64,000 nucleotides of DNA, taken from an uncultured Prevotella sp. GTDB taxonomy: Bacteria > Bacteroidota > Bacteroidia > Bacteroidales > Bacteroidaceae. Where the stretch lies: assembly GCA_946548085.1 (NCBI GenBank), contig CAMNPN010000040.1, positions 1 through 64,000 on the forward strand, given 5' to 3'. A program made the position numbers and the translations under genes. Each line of letters begins with the position of its first letter. The first letter of the stretch is position 1. A model generated the notes under the pieces. The model had not been told where the DNA came from. It saw only the letters and a list, made by a program, of their open reading frames with translations, and made no database searches. Shown piece after piece: positions 34,404 to 47,590 of the stretch.

Positions 34404-35891
34404 TTACTGCTCTTTCAAGGCCTCGGCGATGATGTCGGCCATGCGGGCAGCACCCTTCTCGTTGGGGTGGATGCCGTCGTCGACCATCTTGTCGCCATCG
34501 TTAGCGTAGAGCGTATGCAGATCGATGACCTTCAGTCCGTACTTCGCTGCGACCTCCTGCTGGATGGGGATGATGCCGTTGACGATGACCGAGTCGTTGA
34601 TGTTCCACGTCGGCTTGAAGGCGGGGATGGGCGTGCAGAGATATATCTGCGGCCTGGCGGGGGCGTTCCTGCCTGCCTTGGCGGCCTTGGCCCTTGCCTT
34701 GGCCATCGCCTTCTGAACCTTCTTGGCGGGCATCTGGGCGTACTGCTTCAGGTCGGGGCGCAGGGTGAAGATCATCTGCTCCAGGTCCTGCCTGAACTCA
34801 GAGCCGTACTGCCAGTTCTCGGGCTTCGAGTCGTTCGTGCCGAGTTTGATGATGACCACGTCGGGGTTGAACGCCAGCGCGTCTCTCCAGGCAGGCTCGT
34901 TCATGTAGGGGAAGTCACCCTTGTTGAGCATCGTGCGTGAACTCACGCCGAAGTTCCTCACCCAGTAGTCCTGTCCGAGTTTCTTCTGCAACTGAGCGGG
35001 ATAGCCGTAGGCCGAAGCCATGTCGATGCCATAGCCGTCGGTGATGCTGTTGCCGAGGCAGGCCACACGGACGGCATCGGCCTTCGGAGCCTGATGGGCG
35101 TCGAGCCAGTTGCCGATATCGGTGAGCAGCTGGTCGTGGTACTTGAACCACGTGCCGAATCCGAAACCGTGGTCGCCCGTAGGATAGACGTACATGGCGC
35201 ACTCGTTGCCAGCTAGGCGCATAGCCTTGTAGTACTCCAGTCCGTTGGTCACGAAAGGCACCAGACGGTCGTCACTGGCCGAGATGATCAGCGCCGGAGG
35301 TGTGATGTGCCGCTGCACGGCGTTCATCGTCGAGTATTTGTTGACCAGTTTGGCGTCCTTCTGCCCTTCCTTGCCGAGGAAGTTCATGCACGACCACTTG
35401 TGGGTCACCCGCTCGTCCATCGAGATCACAGGATAGAAGAGGATGGAGAAGTTGGGGCGTACGTCGAAGTCTGAAAGGGTGGAGATGACTGATGCCAGAT
35501 GGCCGCCTGCCGAGAAGCCCATGATACCCACGTCGTAGGGATTGATACCCCAGACGCTGGCAGAGTCGCGGACGATACGGAAGCCTTGCTCCACGTCGCT
35601 GACAGGACGCGTGCGGTCGCCGTTGGGCAGACGGTAGTTCACTACGAAGTAAGCGATGCCACGCTGGTTCATCCACCCGGAGGCCTGTGTGCCCTCATGG
35701 GTGTTCGACAGCATGGAGTATCCGCCTCCTGGGATGCCCACGATGGCTTTGCCGCTGGGCTTCTCAGGGAGGAAACAAACCATTTGTGCCTGACCGTCGG
35801 CAGTCAGGTCGAGCGTAAAAGTTCTCGCTGTCTGAGCGAGCATTGTGAGTGCCGAACAGACAGCGAGAAGAATTGACATATATCGTTTCAT
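34404..35891 (-). CDS. Two-domain carbohydrate esterase: alpha/beta hydrolase plus SGNH hydrolase
   Basis: An exported 495-residue protein with signal peptide. The first half is an alpha/beta hydrolase of the acetyl-xylan-esterase type: oxyanion GIPGGGY, nucleophile GFSAGG, late Asp and His in SASDDRLV and GDHGFGFG. The second half, from about 270, is an SGNH/GDSL esterase with GNSITDGYG, GTNDSKP and DGIHPNEKG, interrupted by an Ala/Lys-rich loop near 400-415. Both catalytic sets look complete, so it may remove acetyl groups from polysaccharides by two chemistries. It lies 20 bases after the sugar isomerase gene and is probably cotranscribed. Confidence 0.85.
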   Translation of the reverse strand: MKRYMSILLAVCSALTMLAQTARTFTLDLTADGQAQMVCFLPEKPSGKAIVGIPGGGYSMLSNTHEGTQASGWMNQRGIAYFVVNYRLPNGDRTRPVSDVEQGFRIVRDSASVWGINPYDVGIMGFSAGGHLASVISTLSDFDVRPNFSILFYPVISMDERVTHKWSCMNFLGKEGQKDAKLVNKYSTMNAVQRHITPPALIISASDDRLVPFVTNGLEYYKAMRLAGNECAMYVYPTGDHGFGFGTWFKYHDQLLTDIGNWLDAHQAPKADAVRVACLGNSITDGYGIDMASAYGYPAQLQKKLGQDYWVRNFGVSSRTMLNKGDFPYMNEPAWRDALAFNPDVVIIKLGTNDSKPENWQYGSEFRQDLEQMIFTLRPDLKQYAQMPAKKVQKAMAKARAKAAKAGRNAPARPQIYLCTPIPAFKPTWNINDSVIVNGIIPIQQEVAAKYGLKVIDLHTLYANDGDKMVDDGIHPNEKGAARMADIIAEALKEQ

Positions 35892-35911
35892 AACGATAGG
35901 ATTCAGTCAGA

Positions 35912-37408
35912 TCATGCGAACGGGTTCTCTGTAGGATAGAAGTTGCCCTTCGGGAAGTTGTAGTCGATCTCGTCCACGGGGATGCCCATGTACTTGAGAA
36001 CCTCCCAGAGATACTTGCCCTGGTGGCCGAACATCACGGCGCAGTGGTGCGGATAGTGCTTCTCGATGAGGACGTGACGATAGAAGCGGCTCATGTTCTT
36101 GATACCGAAGATACCGATTGAACCGAATGAGCGTGTAGCCACAGGAATCACCTCGCCCTGAGCGATGTAAGCGCGGAGTTTGGTGTCGGCCGTAGACTGC
36201 AGACGATAAACCGTAGCCAGACCCGGCTGGATGTCACCCTCGAGCGTACCGTTGGTCACCTCTACAGGCAGAGCGCGGGCCATAATGCGCTGGAAGCACA
36301 TCTGGCAGTTGCAGATCTTAGAAGAAGCGGTGTTACCACAGTGGAAGCCCATGAAGATCTCCTTCTCGGTGTAGGTGTCGCAAGCGAACTTCTTGCCCTT
36401 GATGCTCTCCTCGTACATGTCGGTAGGTACGGTGTTGTTGATGTCGAGCAGCGTCACGGCATCCTGGCTGATGCAGGTTCCGATGTACTCAGACAGCGCA
36501 CCATAGATGTCAACCTCGCAAGCCACGGGAATGCCACGGCCCGTCAGACGGCTGTTCACATAGCAGGGAACGAAGCCGAACATGGTCTGGAAGGCAGGCC
36601 AGCACTTGTTGGCCATAGCCACGAACTGGCGAGAACCCTTGTGGCCCTCGATCCAGTCTGTCAGCGTCAACTCATACTGAGCCAACTTCGGCAGTACGGA
36701 AGGAATCTTGTTGCCTGTGCCGAGTTCAGCAACCATATCCTTCACCACGTCGTCGATACGAGGATCGCCCTGGTGCTTCTGGAAGGCCTCGAGCAGGTCG
36801 AGTTCTGAGTTCTCCTCAATCTCCACGTCGAGGTCATACAGGGCGCGGATAGGAGCGTTACAAGCCAGGAAGTTGTTGGGACGGGGACCGAAGCTGATGA
36901 TCTTCAGGTTCTGCAGACCCACGATAGCACGGGCAATCGGCAGGAACTCATGGATCATCTCTGCGCACTGGGCAGCATCGCCTACGGGCTCCTCGGGAAT
37001 GTAAGCACGGGTCTTGCGCAGGCTGAGAGCCTGGCTGGCATTCAGCATACCGCAGTAAGCGTCGCCACGACCGTCGATCAGGTCCTTCTGTGTCTCCTCA
37101 GCGGCAGCGCAGAACATCGTGGGGCCCTGGAACCAGTCAGCAATCATGGTCTCTGAGATCTCAGGACCGAAGTTGCCCAGATAGACGCACAGGGCGTTAC
37201 AGCCGGCCTTCTGGACATCAGCCAGAGCCTGCTGAGCGTGGATCTCACTCTCAACGATGCAGATGGGGCACTCGTAGATGCTTTCCTTGCCAAACTTCTT
37301 TTCATACTCGGCGATAACGGCCTTACGGCGGTTAACTGCCAATGACTCGGGGAAACAATCGCGGCTAACGGCCACGATACCAATCTTAATTACAGGTACG
37401 TTTTGCAT
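35912..37408 (-). CDS. L-fucose/L-arabinose isomerase family protein
   Basis: A cytoplasmic aldose-ketose isomerase fold of 498 residues, starting VIKIGIVAVSRDCFP. Family features are CVYLGNFGPE near 75, the internal acid region VACEVDIYGALSEYIG near 285 and MGFHCGNTASSK near 345, which fit the metal-binding and substrate sites. The exact sugar is not clear. With the downstream esterase it suggests use of a hemicellulose sugar. The promoter -7 box is at 37452-37459. Confidence 0.85.
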   Translation of the reverse strand: MQNVPVIKIGIVAVSRDCFPESLAVNRRKAVIAEYEKKFGKESIYECPICIVESEIHAQQALADVQKAGCNALCVYLGNFGPEISETMIADWFQGPTMFCAAAEETQKDLIDGRGDAYCGMLNASQALSLRKTRAYIPEEPVGDAAQCAEMIHEFLPIARAIVGLQNLKIISFGPRPNNFLACNAPIRALYDLDVEIEENSELDLLEAFQKHQGDPRIDDVVKDMVAELGTGNKIPSVLPKLAQYELTLTDWIEGHKGSRQFVAMANKCWPAFQTMFGFVPCYVNSRLTGRGIPVACEVDIYGALSEYIGTCISQDAVTLLDINNTVPTDMYEESIKGKKFACDTYTEKEIFMGFHCGNTASSKICNCQMCFQRIMARALPVEVTNGTLEGDIQPGLATVYRLQSTADTKLRAYIAQGEVIPVATRSFGSIGIFGIKNMSRFYRHVLIEKHYPHHCAVMFGHQGKYLWEVLKYMGIPVDEIDYNFPKGNFYPTENPFA

Positions 37409-37451
37409 AATTGTGTATTTGTTAGAAAGTAATGCTTAATTGATGCGGTTG

Positions 37452-37459
37452 CAAAGATA
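37452..37459 (-). promoter_or_regulatory. -7 element of the isomerase-esterase operon
   Basis: TATCTTTG on the minus strand, 43 bases before the ATG at 37408. Confidence 0.6.
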
Positions 37460-37492
37460 AGCAATTTTCCCCGAATGACCATAAATAAAGTG

Positions 37493-39424
37493 TTAATTGT
37501 GTATAATTAATGCAGACTGAGGCCCTACAGAGGCCTTGCAACCCGTTGTCTCACCCATTCCTTGCTCGTTGATGACTCCGTTTTGGCAGACAATCGTGTA
37601 TCTCCCGTCAGGGATACTGACTTCCGTTGCGGACTTGTTGGCATTGAGGATCACGATGATGTCGCGCCAGTCGTCACGGCCTGCATAGTTCTTCAAACGA
37701 TATGCCACAACCTTGTCTGGGGTATCGAGGAACTCCAGATGCTTCCTGACGAGATCGGCATTGCCCAGACGGAAGGCGGGATGGTGCTTACGCAGGGCAA
37801 TCAGGTTCTTGTAGTAGTCGAACACCTGCGGATATTTCGTCTTGTTGCCCCAGTCGAGGTGATTGATGCTGTCTGGTGACTCGAAACTATTATGGACACC
37901 GAGTTTTGTACGCAGCAGTTCCTCACCACTCAGCATAAAGGGAACACCCTGAGAGGTGAAGACAGTTGTCTGTGCCAGGAGGTCGAGACGGATCAACTCA
38001 GCCTCGCTGATGCCGGGGAGACTGGCCTTGAGACGATCCACAAGACACATATCATCGTGACAACTCACATAGGACATCATCTGTGTGGGCTCCAAAGCCC
38101 AGGGCTCTTTTGAATAATTGACCTTTGTCATATCTACTTGCGGATGGGCGATGCAGCCGGCGATGCCGAACTTCAGGCTCTCCTTCATGACAGCCAATTC
38201 TGAGGACTTCAGGATACGGGTGCCTGTTCCTATCCATCCAGTCTTCGAGTCATCATCGAAGGGACCTCTTAATGCGTCGCGAATCTCATCCGAGAAGGCT
38301 GCGATGCCAGGCATCTGCGGGATGTTGGCCTTCATGCCGAGCCGTTCGTTGGGGATGGCACAGGCACCAGCACTCCACCCCTCGCCATATATAAATATGG
38401 TGGGGTCGATCTCGTCGACAGCCTTGCGGATCTCGTTCATCGTCTCGATGTCGTGACAGCCCATCAGGTCGAAACGGAAACCATCGATGTGGTATTCGTT
38501 GATCCAATACTTCACACTCTCAATCATGAACTTGCGCATCATCGGCTGATCAGAAGCCGTCTCATTGCCGCAGCCTGAGCCGTTGGAATACTTCTTGTCT
38601 GCTGTAAACCTATAATAGTAGTCAGGATAGGTGCGATGGAAGTTTGAGTGCTCGATGTCGTAGGTATGGTTATACACCACGTCGAGAATCACGCTGATGC
38701 CGGCCTGATGGAGGGCCTGCACCATCTGCTTGAACTCACGGATGCGCACCTCTGGGTTGTAGGGGTCAGTAGAATAGCCACCCTCTGGCACATTGTAGTT
38801 CACAGGGTCATAGCCCCAGTTATACTGTGGTTCGTTGAGACGCGTCTCATCCACAGAGCCATAGTCGTAACTGGGTAGGATATGGATGGCATTCACGCCG
38901 AGCGTCTTCAGGTGATCGATGGCCCAAGGCTCTGTGAGAGCGAGAAACTTGCCTGGATACTTAGCATCCTCTCGGGCGATGGAGAAGTCACGATGGTGCA
39001 TCTCGTAGACCACTAGGTCGGCAGGCGACTTGACAATAGGGCGTTTGTCGCTGCACCAACGTTCTGGATTGGTCTTCGTCCTGTCGATGATGGCCCCTCG
39101 CTTGCCATTCACACCAACGGCCTTGGCAAACACGCCTGGGCACTCGCCGTTGCCCATGTCGAAGGTGTAGAACTTACCCATGAGGTCTCCCTTCACGGTG
39201 GCTGTCCACTGTTCGTTGGCTTTGCGCGACATCTTGACAGTCTTCACGGCTTTGCCGCCGAGGCCTGACTCATAGATACGCACGACGACCTTCTTGGCAT
39301 CGTTGGGCGCAAAGAGTGCAAACTGAGTCTTCTCAGGGCTGTAACTCACTTCTTGAAATGCCTGTGCTGCCACTTTCTTGGGGAACAGCAAAGACAGTAA
39401 TCCTGCAAATATCAAGGCCTTCAT
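37493..39424 (-). CDS. pulA: Type I pullulanase (GH13)
   Basis: Debranches alpha-1,6 links of starch, glycogen or pullulan. A signal peptide and an N-terminal CBM48-like domain precede the catalytic barrel. The pullulanase-specific motif YNWGYDP is near residue 201, the nucleophile in GFRFDLMGCHD, the acid/base in IYGEGWS and VSCHDD as the transition-state site. Length 643 is normal for the short type. The ATG overlaps the stop of the SusR-like gene by four bases (ATGA), so translation is coupled. It is last in the starch operon. Confidence 0.92.
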   Translation of the reverse strand: MKALIFAGLLSLLFPKKVAAQAFQEVSYSPEKTQFALFAPNDAKKVVVRIYESGLGGKAVKTVKMSRKANEQWTATVKGDLMGKFYTFDMGNGECPGVFAKAVGVNGKRGAIIDRTKTNPERWCSDKRPIVKSPADLVVYEMHHRDFSIAREDAKYPGKFLALTEPWAIDHLKTLGVNAIHILPSYDYGSVDETRLNEPQYNWGYDPVNYNVPEGGYSTDPYNPEVRIREFKQMVQALHQAGISVILDVVYNHTYDIEHSNFHRTYPDYYYRFTADKKYSNGSGCGNETASDQPMMRKFMIESVKYWINEYHIDGFRFDLMGCHDIETMNEIRKAVDEIDPTIFIYGEGWSAGACAIPNERLGMKANIPQMPGIAAFSDEIRDALRGPFDDDSKTGWIGTGTRILKSSELAVMKESLKFGIAGCIAHPQVDMTKVNYSKEPWALEPTQMMSYVSCHDDMCLVDRLKASLPGISEAELIRLDLLAQTTVFTSQGVPFMLSGEELLRTKLGVHNSFESPDSINHLDWGNKTKYPQVFDYYKNLIALRKHHPAFRLGNADLVRKHLEFLDTPDKVVAYRLKNYAGRDDWRDIIVILNANKSATEVSIPDGRYTIVCQNGVINEQGMGETTGCKASVGPQSALIIHN

Positions 39425-40506
39425 TGTTTGTTATTGTTGTGTTTCGTCTTTCTGATCAGCAAAATGGTGTAGAAGAGTGCAATGAGGAACAGTACGATCA
39501 CGACGGAGGCGACGATAAGTATCGTGTTCGCCCGCTTTTGAGCCGCCTGACTGCTCTTCTCGTACACATGGACCACGGAATTGACCTGGTAGTTGCGAAG
39601 AAGTGGGCAGAAGGTTACGTTGCAACCCTTTGTGAACTCCACATATCGGTGGGCACGGTCTATGTCTCCGTCATCAGCGAGTCGCTCTGCCAGGAACAGC
39701 AGTGAGGCTTGGTTCATCACGGCACACCTGATATCGTCGAGTGCCGACTTTCCCAGCCAATAGCAGGTCATATCGTGATTGTTGAGATTGGCGTATACCA
39801 TCGCACGGTAGAAGGCGGCAAAGGCACTCTCGTGGGTGTTGTCGGTAACCTTCTTGAACCATTCGTCGCTGAGTTCCAGGGCATCCTGAAACAGTCGGCG
39901 GGCACTGAGAATATCCATTTTCAAGTGGAGATAGCGCTCGCTGCTGTCATCGGCTACCGCCAGCACGGAGTCACGGTAGAGGTTCTGCAGATCGTAATAC
40001 CTCTGACGCACATCTGGGCGCTGGGTATAGAAGCCTAACTCTCCGCAGACATGCATCCAGGCATTGTAATAGTCGCACAGCCCGTTCTTGTCGAGGTCAG
40101 ACCTCTTGACCAGACGGAGTTGCTCGAGCGACTCGGTGTATCTGCCGGAACTGGAGCACTGAAAAGCCAGCCGGGACCGGAACTTTCCGATGAGGTCTGA
40201 ACGATGGAGGGAGTCGGCCAGGCTGATGCACGTCTCTGCATAATAGAGGGCGGAGTCGTTCTTGTAGGGCTCATAGAGCAGGAAGAGCCTCTCGGCCTTC
40301 TGGAGACGCTCTTCTGTACTCTTCGCCGTCAGAAAACTGTCTTGGCATGCAGAAATCTGATGGCCTCGCTCTGCAACGAATTGAGGCGACTGGCTGATAG
40401 CCTCGTCAATCTCCTGATAGAGTGCCTTGAGGTCTACCTGCTCGTCCGTCTGGGCTGTCGCCCCCATCGTAAGCGAAAGGAAGAGATATAATAAATAGTT
40501 TCTCAT
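39421..40506 (-). CDS. SusR-like (DUF6377) sensor lacking a DNA-binding output
   Basis: An exported N-terminus (signal to GATAQ), helical TPR-like periplasmic repeats (about 25-320) and one membrane helix (about 330-352) followed by only about nine residues (RKTKHNNNKQ). The N-terminal segment EIDEAISQSPQFVAERG and LYEPYKNDSALYYAETC resemble SusR-type proteins with the DUF6377 domain, which sense maltose and control sus genes. Those continue after the helix with a coiled coil and a helix-turn-helix. Here the stop overlaps the pulA start, so the output part is absent, not merely out of frame. It may be a maltose sensor that acts through a partner, or a decaying regulator. Confidence 0.65.
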   Translation of the reverse strand: MRNYLLYLFLSLTMGATAQTDEQVDLKALYQEIDEAISQSPQFVAERGHQISACQDSFLTAKSTEERLQKAERLFLLYEPYKNDSALYYAETCISLADSLHRSDLIGKFRSRLAFQCSSSGRYTESLEQLRLVKRSDLDKNGLCDYYNAWMHVCGELGFYTQRPDVRQRYYDLQNLYRDSVLAVADDSSERYLHLKMDILSARRLFQDALELSDEWFKKVTDNTHESAFAAFYRAMVYANLNNHDMTCYWLGKSALDDIRCAVMNQASLLFLAERLADDGDIDRAHRYVEFTKGCNVTFCPLLRNYQVNSVVHVYEKSSQAAQKRANTILIVASVVIVLFLIALFYTILLIRKTKHNNNKQ

Positions 40507-40518
40507 AAGCCTGTTGGT

Positions 40519-45233
<4,715 letters not shown>

Positions 45234-45320
45234 ATTATAATTAGTTTCTTGTTAGACGAATTGTAGGTTGTTGTTTACTTAATAATATATAATGTAGACT
45301 TGCGTCGACTTTTCTTGGGT

Positions 45321-45328
45321 CAAAGGTA
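45321..45328 (-). promoter_or_regulatory. -7 element of the starch operon
   Basis: TACCTTTG on the minus strand, 88 bases before the malQ start. No good -33 box is seen, which would fit activator dependence. Confidence 0.6.
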
Positions 45329-45380
45329 CGAATAATTTCCCCCCGTTGTCATTCCGTGAGCAAAGATATTGCGAATTGAG

Positions 45381-45435
45381 AAATGCAATCGTTTGCATTT
45401 CGTTGCCGATGGGTGTACATTTGACACACGTCAAG
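45381..45435. promoter_or_regulatory. Two palindromes between divergent promoters, candidate operators
   Basis: AAATGCAA-TCGT-TTGCATTT (45381-45400) is a perfect 8+8 palindrome. TTTGAC-ACAC-GTCAAG (45420-45435) matches the motif of the array at 31837-31898. Both lie between the malQ promoter and the promoter of the short transcript, so either or both could be bound by a regulator. Confidence 0.5.
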
Positions 45436-45472
45436 AAGAGGGTTGTATGAGGGATGATTTTTGCCGAAAAAC

Positions 45473-45503
45473 TTGTGTGTGTGCGGACACAGTTGTACCT
45501 TTG
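45473..45503 (+). promoter_or_regulatory. Promoter of a short transcript
   Basis: TTG at 45473-45475 and TACCTTTG at 45496-45503 are 20 bases apart. Expected transcript start near 45510. Confidence 0.7.
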
Positions 45504-45569
45504 CAGCGGATTTAAGAAACAAAGGTAGTATTTAGGATAACATTTTAAAGTAAAAGAAAGGGTTTAGTT

Positions 45570-45647
45570 ATGATTATCTTCAATTATGTAGTATTGTCGC
45601 TCGCTTCAGTGGTAAAGACCAAGGCCGTTGCCCTGATGAGCAAATAG
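45570..45647 (+). CDS. Putative 25-residue peptide in a stand-alone short transcript
   Basis: The frame MIIFNYVVLSLASVVKTKAV continues for five more residues and would be a short hydrophobic peptide with a basic end. It lies between a consensus promoter and a strong terminator, in a unit of about 205 nt with no other gene. It may be a small membrane peptide, or the transcript may act as a regulatory RNA and the frame be chance. No family is recognised. Confidence 0.4.
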   Translation: MIIFNYVVLSLASVVKTKAVALMSK

Positions 45648-45680
45648 GAGAGAGGTTCGTTTGTTTTATCATATGAGAGA

Positions 45681-45714
45681 GAGGGGCTGCCCTGCGAGGG
45701 GCAGTTCCTCTTTT
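45681..45714 (+). terminator. Terminator of the short transcript
   Basis: GAGGGGCTGCCC pairs with GGGGCAGTTCCTC around a short loop and is followed by TTTTC. Confidence 0.75.
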
Positions 45715-45753
45715 CTGTTGATTCCCTTTTTTTGTCTTGATATCTATACAAAA

Positions 45754-46503
45754 TCAGTGTTCCTTGTCGGGCTGCTGACCGTCGTGAGCCTTCCAGGCGC
45801 ACTCGGTGATCTTCATATCCGAGAAGACGGCCGTGAACGATGATTCCTCGGGCGAACAGGCATAGATGCCGAAACGGATCTCATCGCCACCGGCATACAT
45901 GTGGCAGATTCGCATCTGGCTGAACGTCACGCCGTCGGCGGAGCACTCGATGCAGTAGTCATCCTCGCGGCGCGAGAAACGGTACCACATGGTCTTCACA
46001 TCGGCGGGGATGGCCGTCGTGGCCCAGTCGGAGTAGCCGTTGTTAGTGGCGACGCTGCCCAGATGCTGGAACGCCTCGTTCTCGTATTCCACCGAGCCTT
46101 TCAGCCAGTTCTCGCTGTCGAGATACATCACGATGCCGCACTGGTCGAAGCGGTGGTGACTGCCCGTGAAGTCGGTCTTCACCACGAAACTGAAGAACCG
46201 TTCGCGCGTCGTCATCTGCAGCACGGGGGCGTTGTCGTTCTGGAAGTGATAGTAGGTGCGCTGCCAGAGGTCGGTCTTGGGAGCGGTGGTGATGCGGATG
46301 GTATCATCCTTGATTTCACACGCGGCAGGCTCCCGCGTCCACTGGAGACTGCCCAAATCGATGTGGCCGCTGTCAGCAAGTGCCACCTTTACGTCGTCTA
46401 CGAAATCCATCGTCGTTTCCTGTTTGTTCTGCTGTCCGCATGCCGTCAGCATGAGTCCGGCGCATAATAATGAGAATAGTTGTTTGTTCATATTTGTTTT
46501 CAT
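45754..46503 (-). CDS. DUF1349-family lipoprotein
   Basis: A lipoprotein signal (MNKQLFSLLCAGLMLTAC) is followed by a concanavalin-like beta sandwich of the DUF1349/YesU type, seen as FFSFVVKTDFTG, FDQCGIVMYLDSENWLKGSVE and WYRFSRREDDYCIECSADG. Such proteins may bind or alter carbohydrates, but no reaction is shown. It lies six bases after the acetyltransferase stop and is probably in one operon with it. Confidence 0.8.
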   Translation of the reverse strand: MKTNMNKQLFSLLCAGLMLTACGQQNKQETTMDFVDDVKVALADSGHIDLGSLQWTREPAACEIKDDTIRITTAPKTDLWQRTYYHFQNDNAPVLQMTTRERFFSFVVKTDFTGSHHRFDQCGIVMYLDSENWLKGSVEYENEAFQHLGSVATNNGYSDWATTAIPADVKTMWYRFSRREDDYCIECSADGVTFSQMRICHMYAGGDEIRFGIYACSPEESSFTAVFSDMKITECAWKAHDGQQPDKEH

Positions 46504-46509
46504 TCTGTT

Positions 46510-47058
46510 TCATAATTTGCGGATGACACGGCAGGGATTGCCTACGGCCATCGAGTCGGAGGGGATGTCCTTCACCACCACGCTGCCTGCCCCGATGATG
46601 CAGCGGTCGCCGATGGTCACCCCGGGGCATACCGTCACGCCGCCTCCCAGCCAGCAGTCTTCGCCGATGGTGATCGGCGAGCAGCGCTCGATGGGCTTGC
46701 GGCGCTCCACGTGGTCGATGGGGTGGTTCGGTGTGAGGAACTGGCAGTTGGGGCCCACCTGGGTGTTGCGCCCGATGGTGATCAGGCCGCCGTCGAGCAT
46801 CGTACCGTTGTAGTTGATAAACACGTTCTCGCCCAGCCGGATGCCGTGCCCGTGGTCACAGTGGAAGGGCGGCGACACCGTCGACGACTCCGGGATGCCG
46901 GGAATCAGTTCCTCTATCGTCTGTCGGTAGTCTTCGTCCTCAACGGTCATGGTCTGCAGTCTGGCGCAGATGTGCTTGGCCCTGTAGTAGCTCGCCAGGC
47001 ACTCCTCGCTGGTAAAGTCGTAGAACTCCTCGTTGCGCATCTTTTCAAATTCTGTCAT
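46510..47058 (-). CDS. Maltose/galactoside O-acetyltransferase family protein
   Basis: A left-handed beta-helix acetyltransferase that uses acetyl-CoA to acetylate sugars. The N-terminal MTEFEKMRNEEFYDF with CLASYYRAKHI is the maltose-acetyltransferase start, followed by hexapeptide repeats from about residue 75 (GENVFINYNGTMLDGG, IGEDCWLGGGVTVCPGV, IGAGSVVVKDIP). The active-site His is in LTPNHPIDHVERR. I choose ATG 47058, as the promoter -7 box at 47150-47157 lies beyond the longer alternative start. The 182 aa length is normal. Confidence 0.88.
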   Translation of the reverse strand: MTEFEKMRNEEFYDFTSEECLASYYRAKHICARLQTMTVEDEDYRQTIEELIPGIPESSTVSPPFHCDHGHGIRLGENVFINYNGTMLDGGLITIGRNTQVGPNCQFLTPNHPIDHVERRKPIERCSPITIGEDCWLGGGVTVCPGVTIGDRCIIGAGSVVVKDIPSDSMAVGNPCRVIRKL

Positions 47059-47149
47059 AGCTTTATAGTCTTTAATATTATATTCCGTCGGCACTGGTCC
47101 GTTTCGGTCTGTATCATCCTTTTTCCGTGGTATTCGTCGTTTCCGGCTG

Positions 47150-47157
47150 CAAAGGTA
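47150..47157 (-). promoter_or_regulatory. -7 element of the acetyltransferase-DUF1349 operon
   Basis: TACCTTTG on the minus strand, giving a leader of about 85 nt to ATG 47058. Confidence 0.55.
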
Positions 47158-47277
47158 CAAAGAAATCCGCAGACCGCCGTAGCGATTTGCGGATTATTTT
47201 CGTCGGACGATGTCGTTTTTGTCGGCTGAGCAGACTCTCTGATGTCACGATTTGCTCCGCCGGGGTGGATTCCCCGC

Positions 47278-47319
47278 AAAAAGAGAAATGCTGTAGGTTT
47301 TTTATTTATACCTACAGCA
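47278..47319 (-). terminator. Terminator of tRNA-Leu
   Basis: On the minus strand, TGCTGTAGGT pairs perfectly with ACCTACAGCA around an A/T loop and is followed by TTTCTCTTTTT. Confidence 0.75.
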
Positions 47320-47354
47320 CATGCAAACCTATTTTGAAAACCTTTGCTTTATAG

Positions 47355-47436
47355 TACCCAGAGCCGGGGTCGAACCGGCACGGGTTGCCCCACTGGTGTT
47401 TGAGACCAGCGCGTCTACCGATTCCGCCATCTGGGC
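47355..47436 (-). tRNA. tRNA-Leu (anticodon CAA)
   Basis: A class II tRNA with long variable arm. Acceptor stem GCCCAGA/TCTGGGT, D-loop GAATCGGTAGACGC, anticodon stem CTGGT/ACCAG with loop CTCAAAC (anticodon CAA, reads UUG), and T-arm GCCGGTTCGACCCCGGC. The 3' CCA is not coded. It has its own promoter and terminator. Confidence 0.95.
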
Positions 47437-47474
47437 GTAGCACATTACTGCCGGATTCTCAAGCTTTGACGCTG

Positions 47475-47505
47475 CAAAGGTAATATAAAAATCTGAATTG
47501 ACAAA
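47475..47505 (-). promoter_or_regulatory. Promoter of tRNA-Leu
   Basis: On the minus strand TTTG (47502-47505), a 19-base spacer and TACCTTTG (47475-47482) form a consensus promoter about 40 bases before the tRNA. Confidence 0.75.
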
Positions 47506-47555
47506 GGATTCTGATAAAAAATTAAAAAATATTTTCGTATATCATAACTTTTTCG

Positions 47556-47563
47556 TATCTTCG
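47556..47563 (+). promoter_or_regulatory. Probable -7 element of manC
   Basis: TATCTTCG differs from TAnnTTTG at one base. It ends 27 bases before the ATG at 47591. A TTTCG near 47533 may serve as the -33 box. Confidence 0.45.
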
Positions 47564-47590
47564 CACCCAATATGTTACTAGATCTATTTC

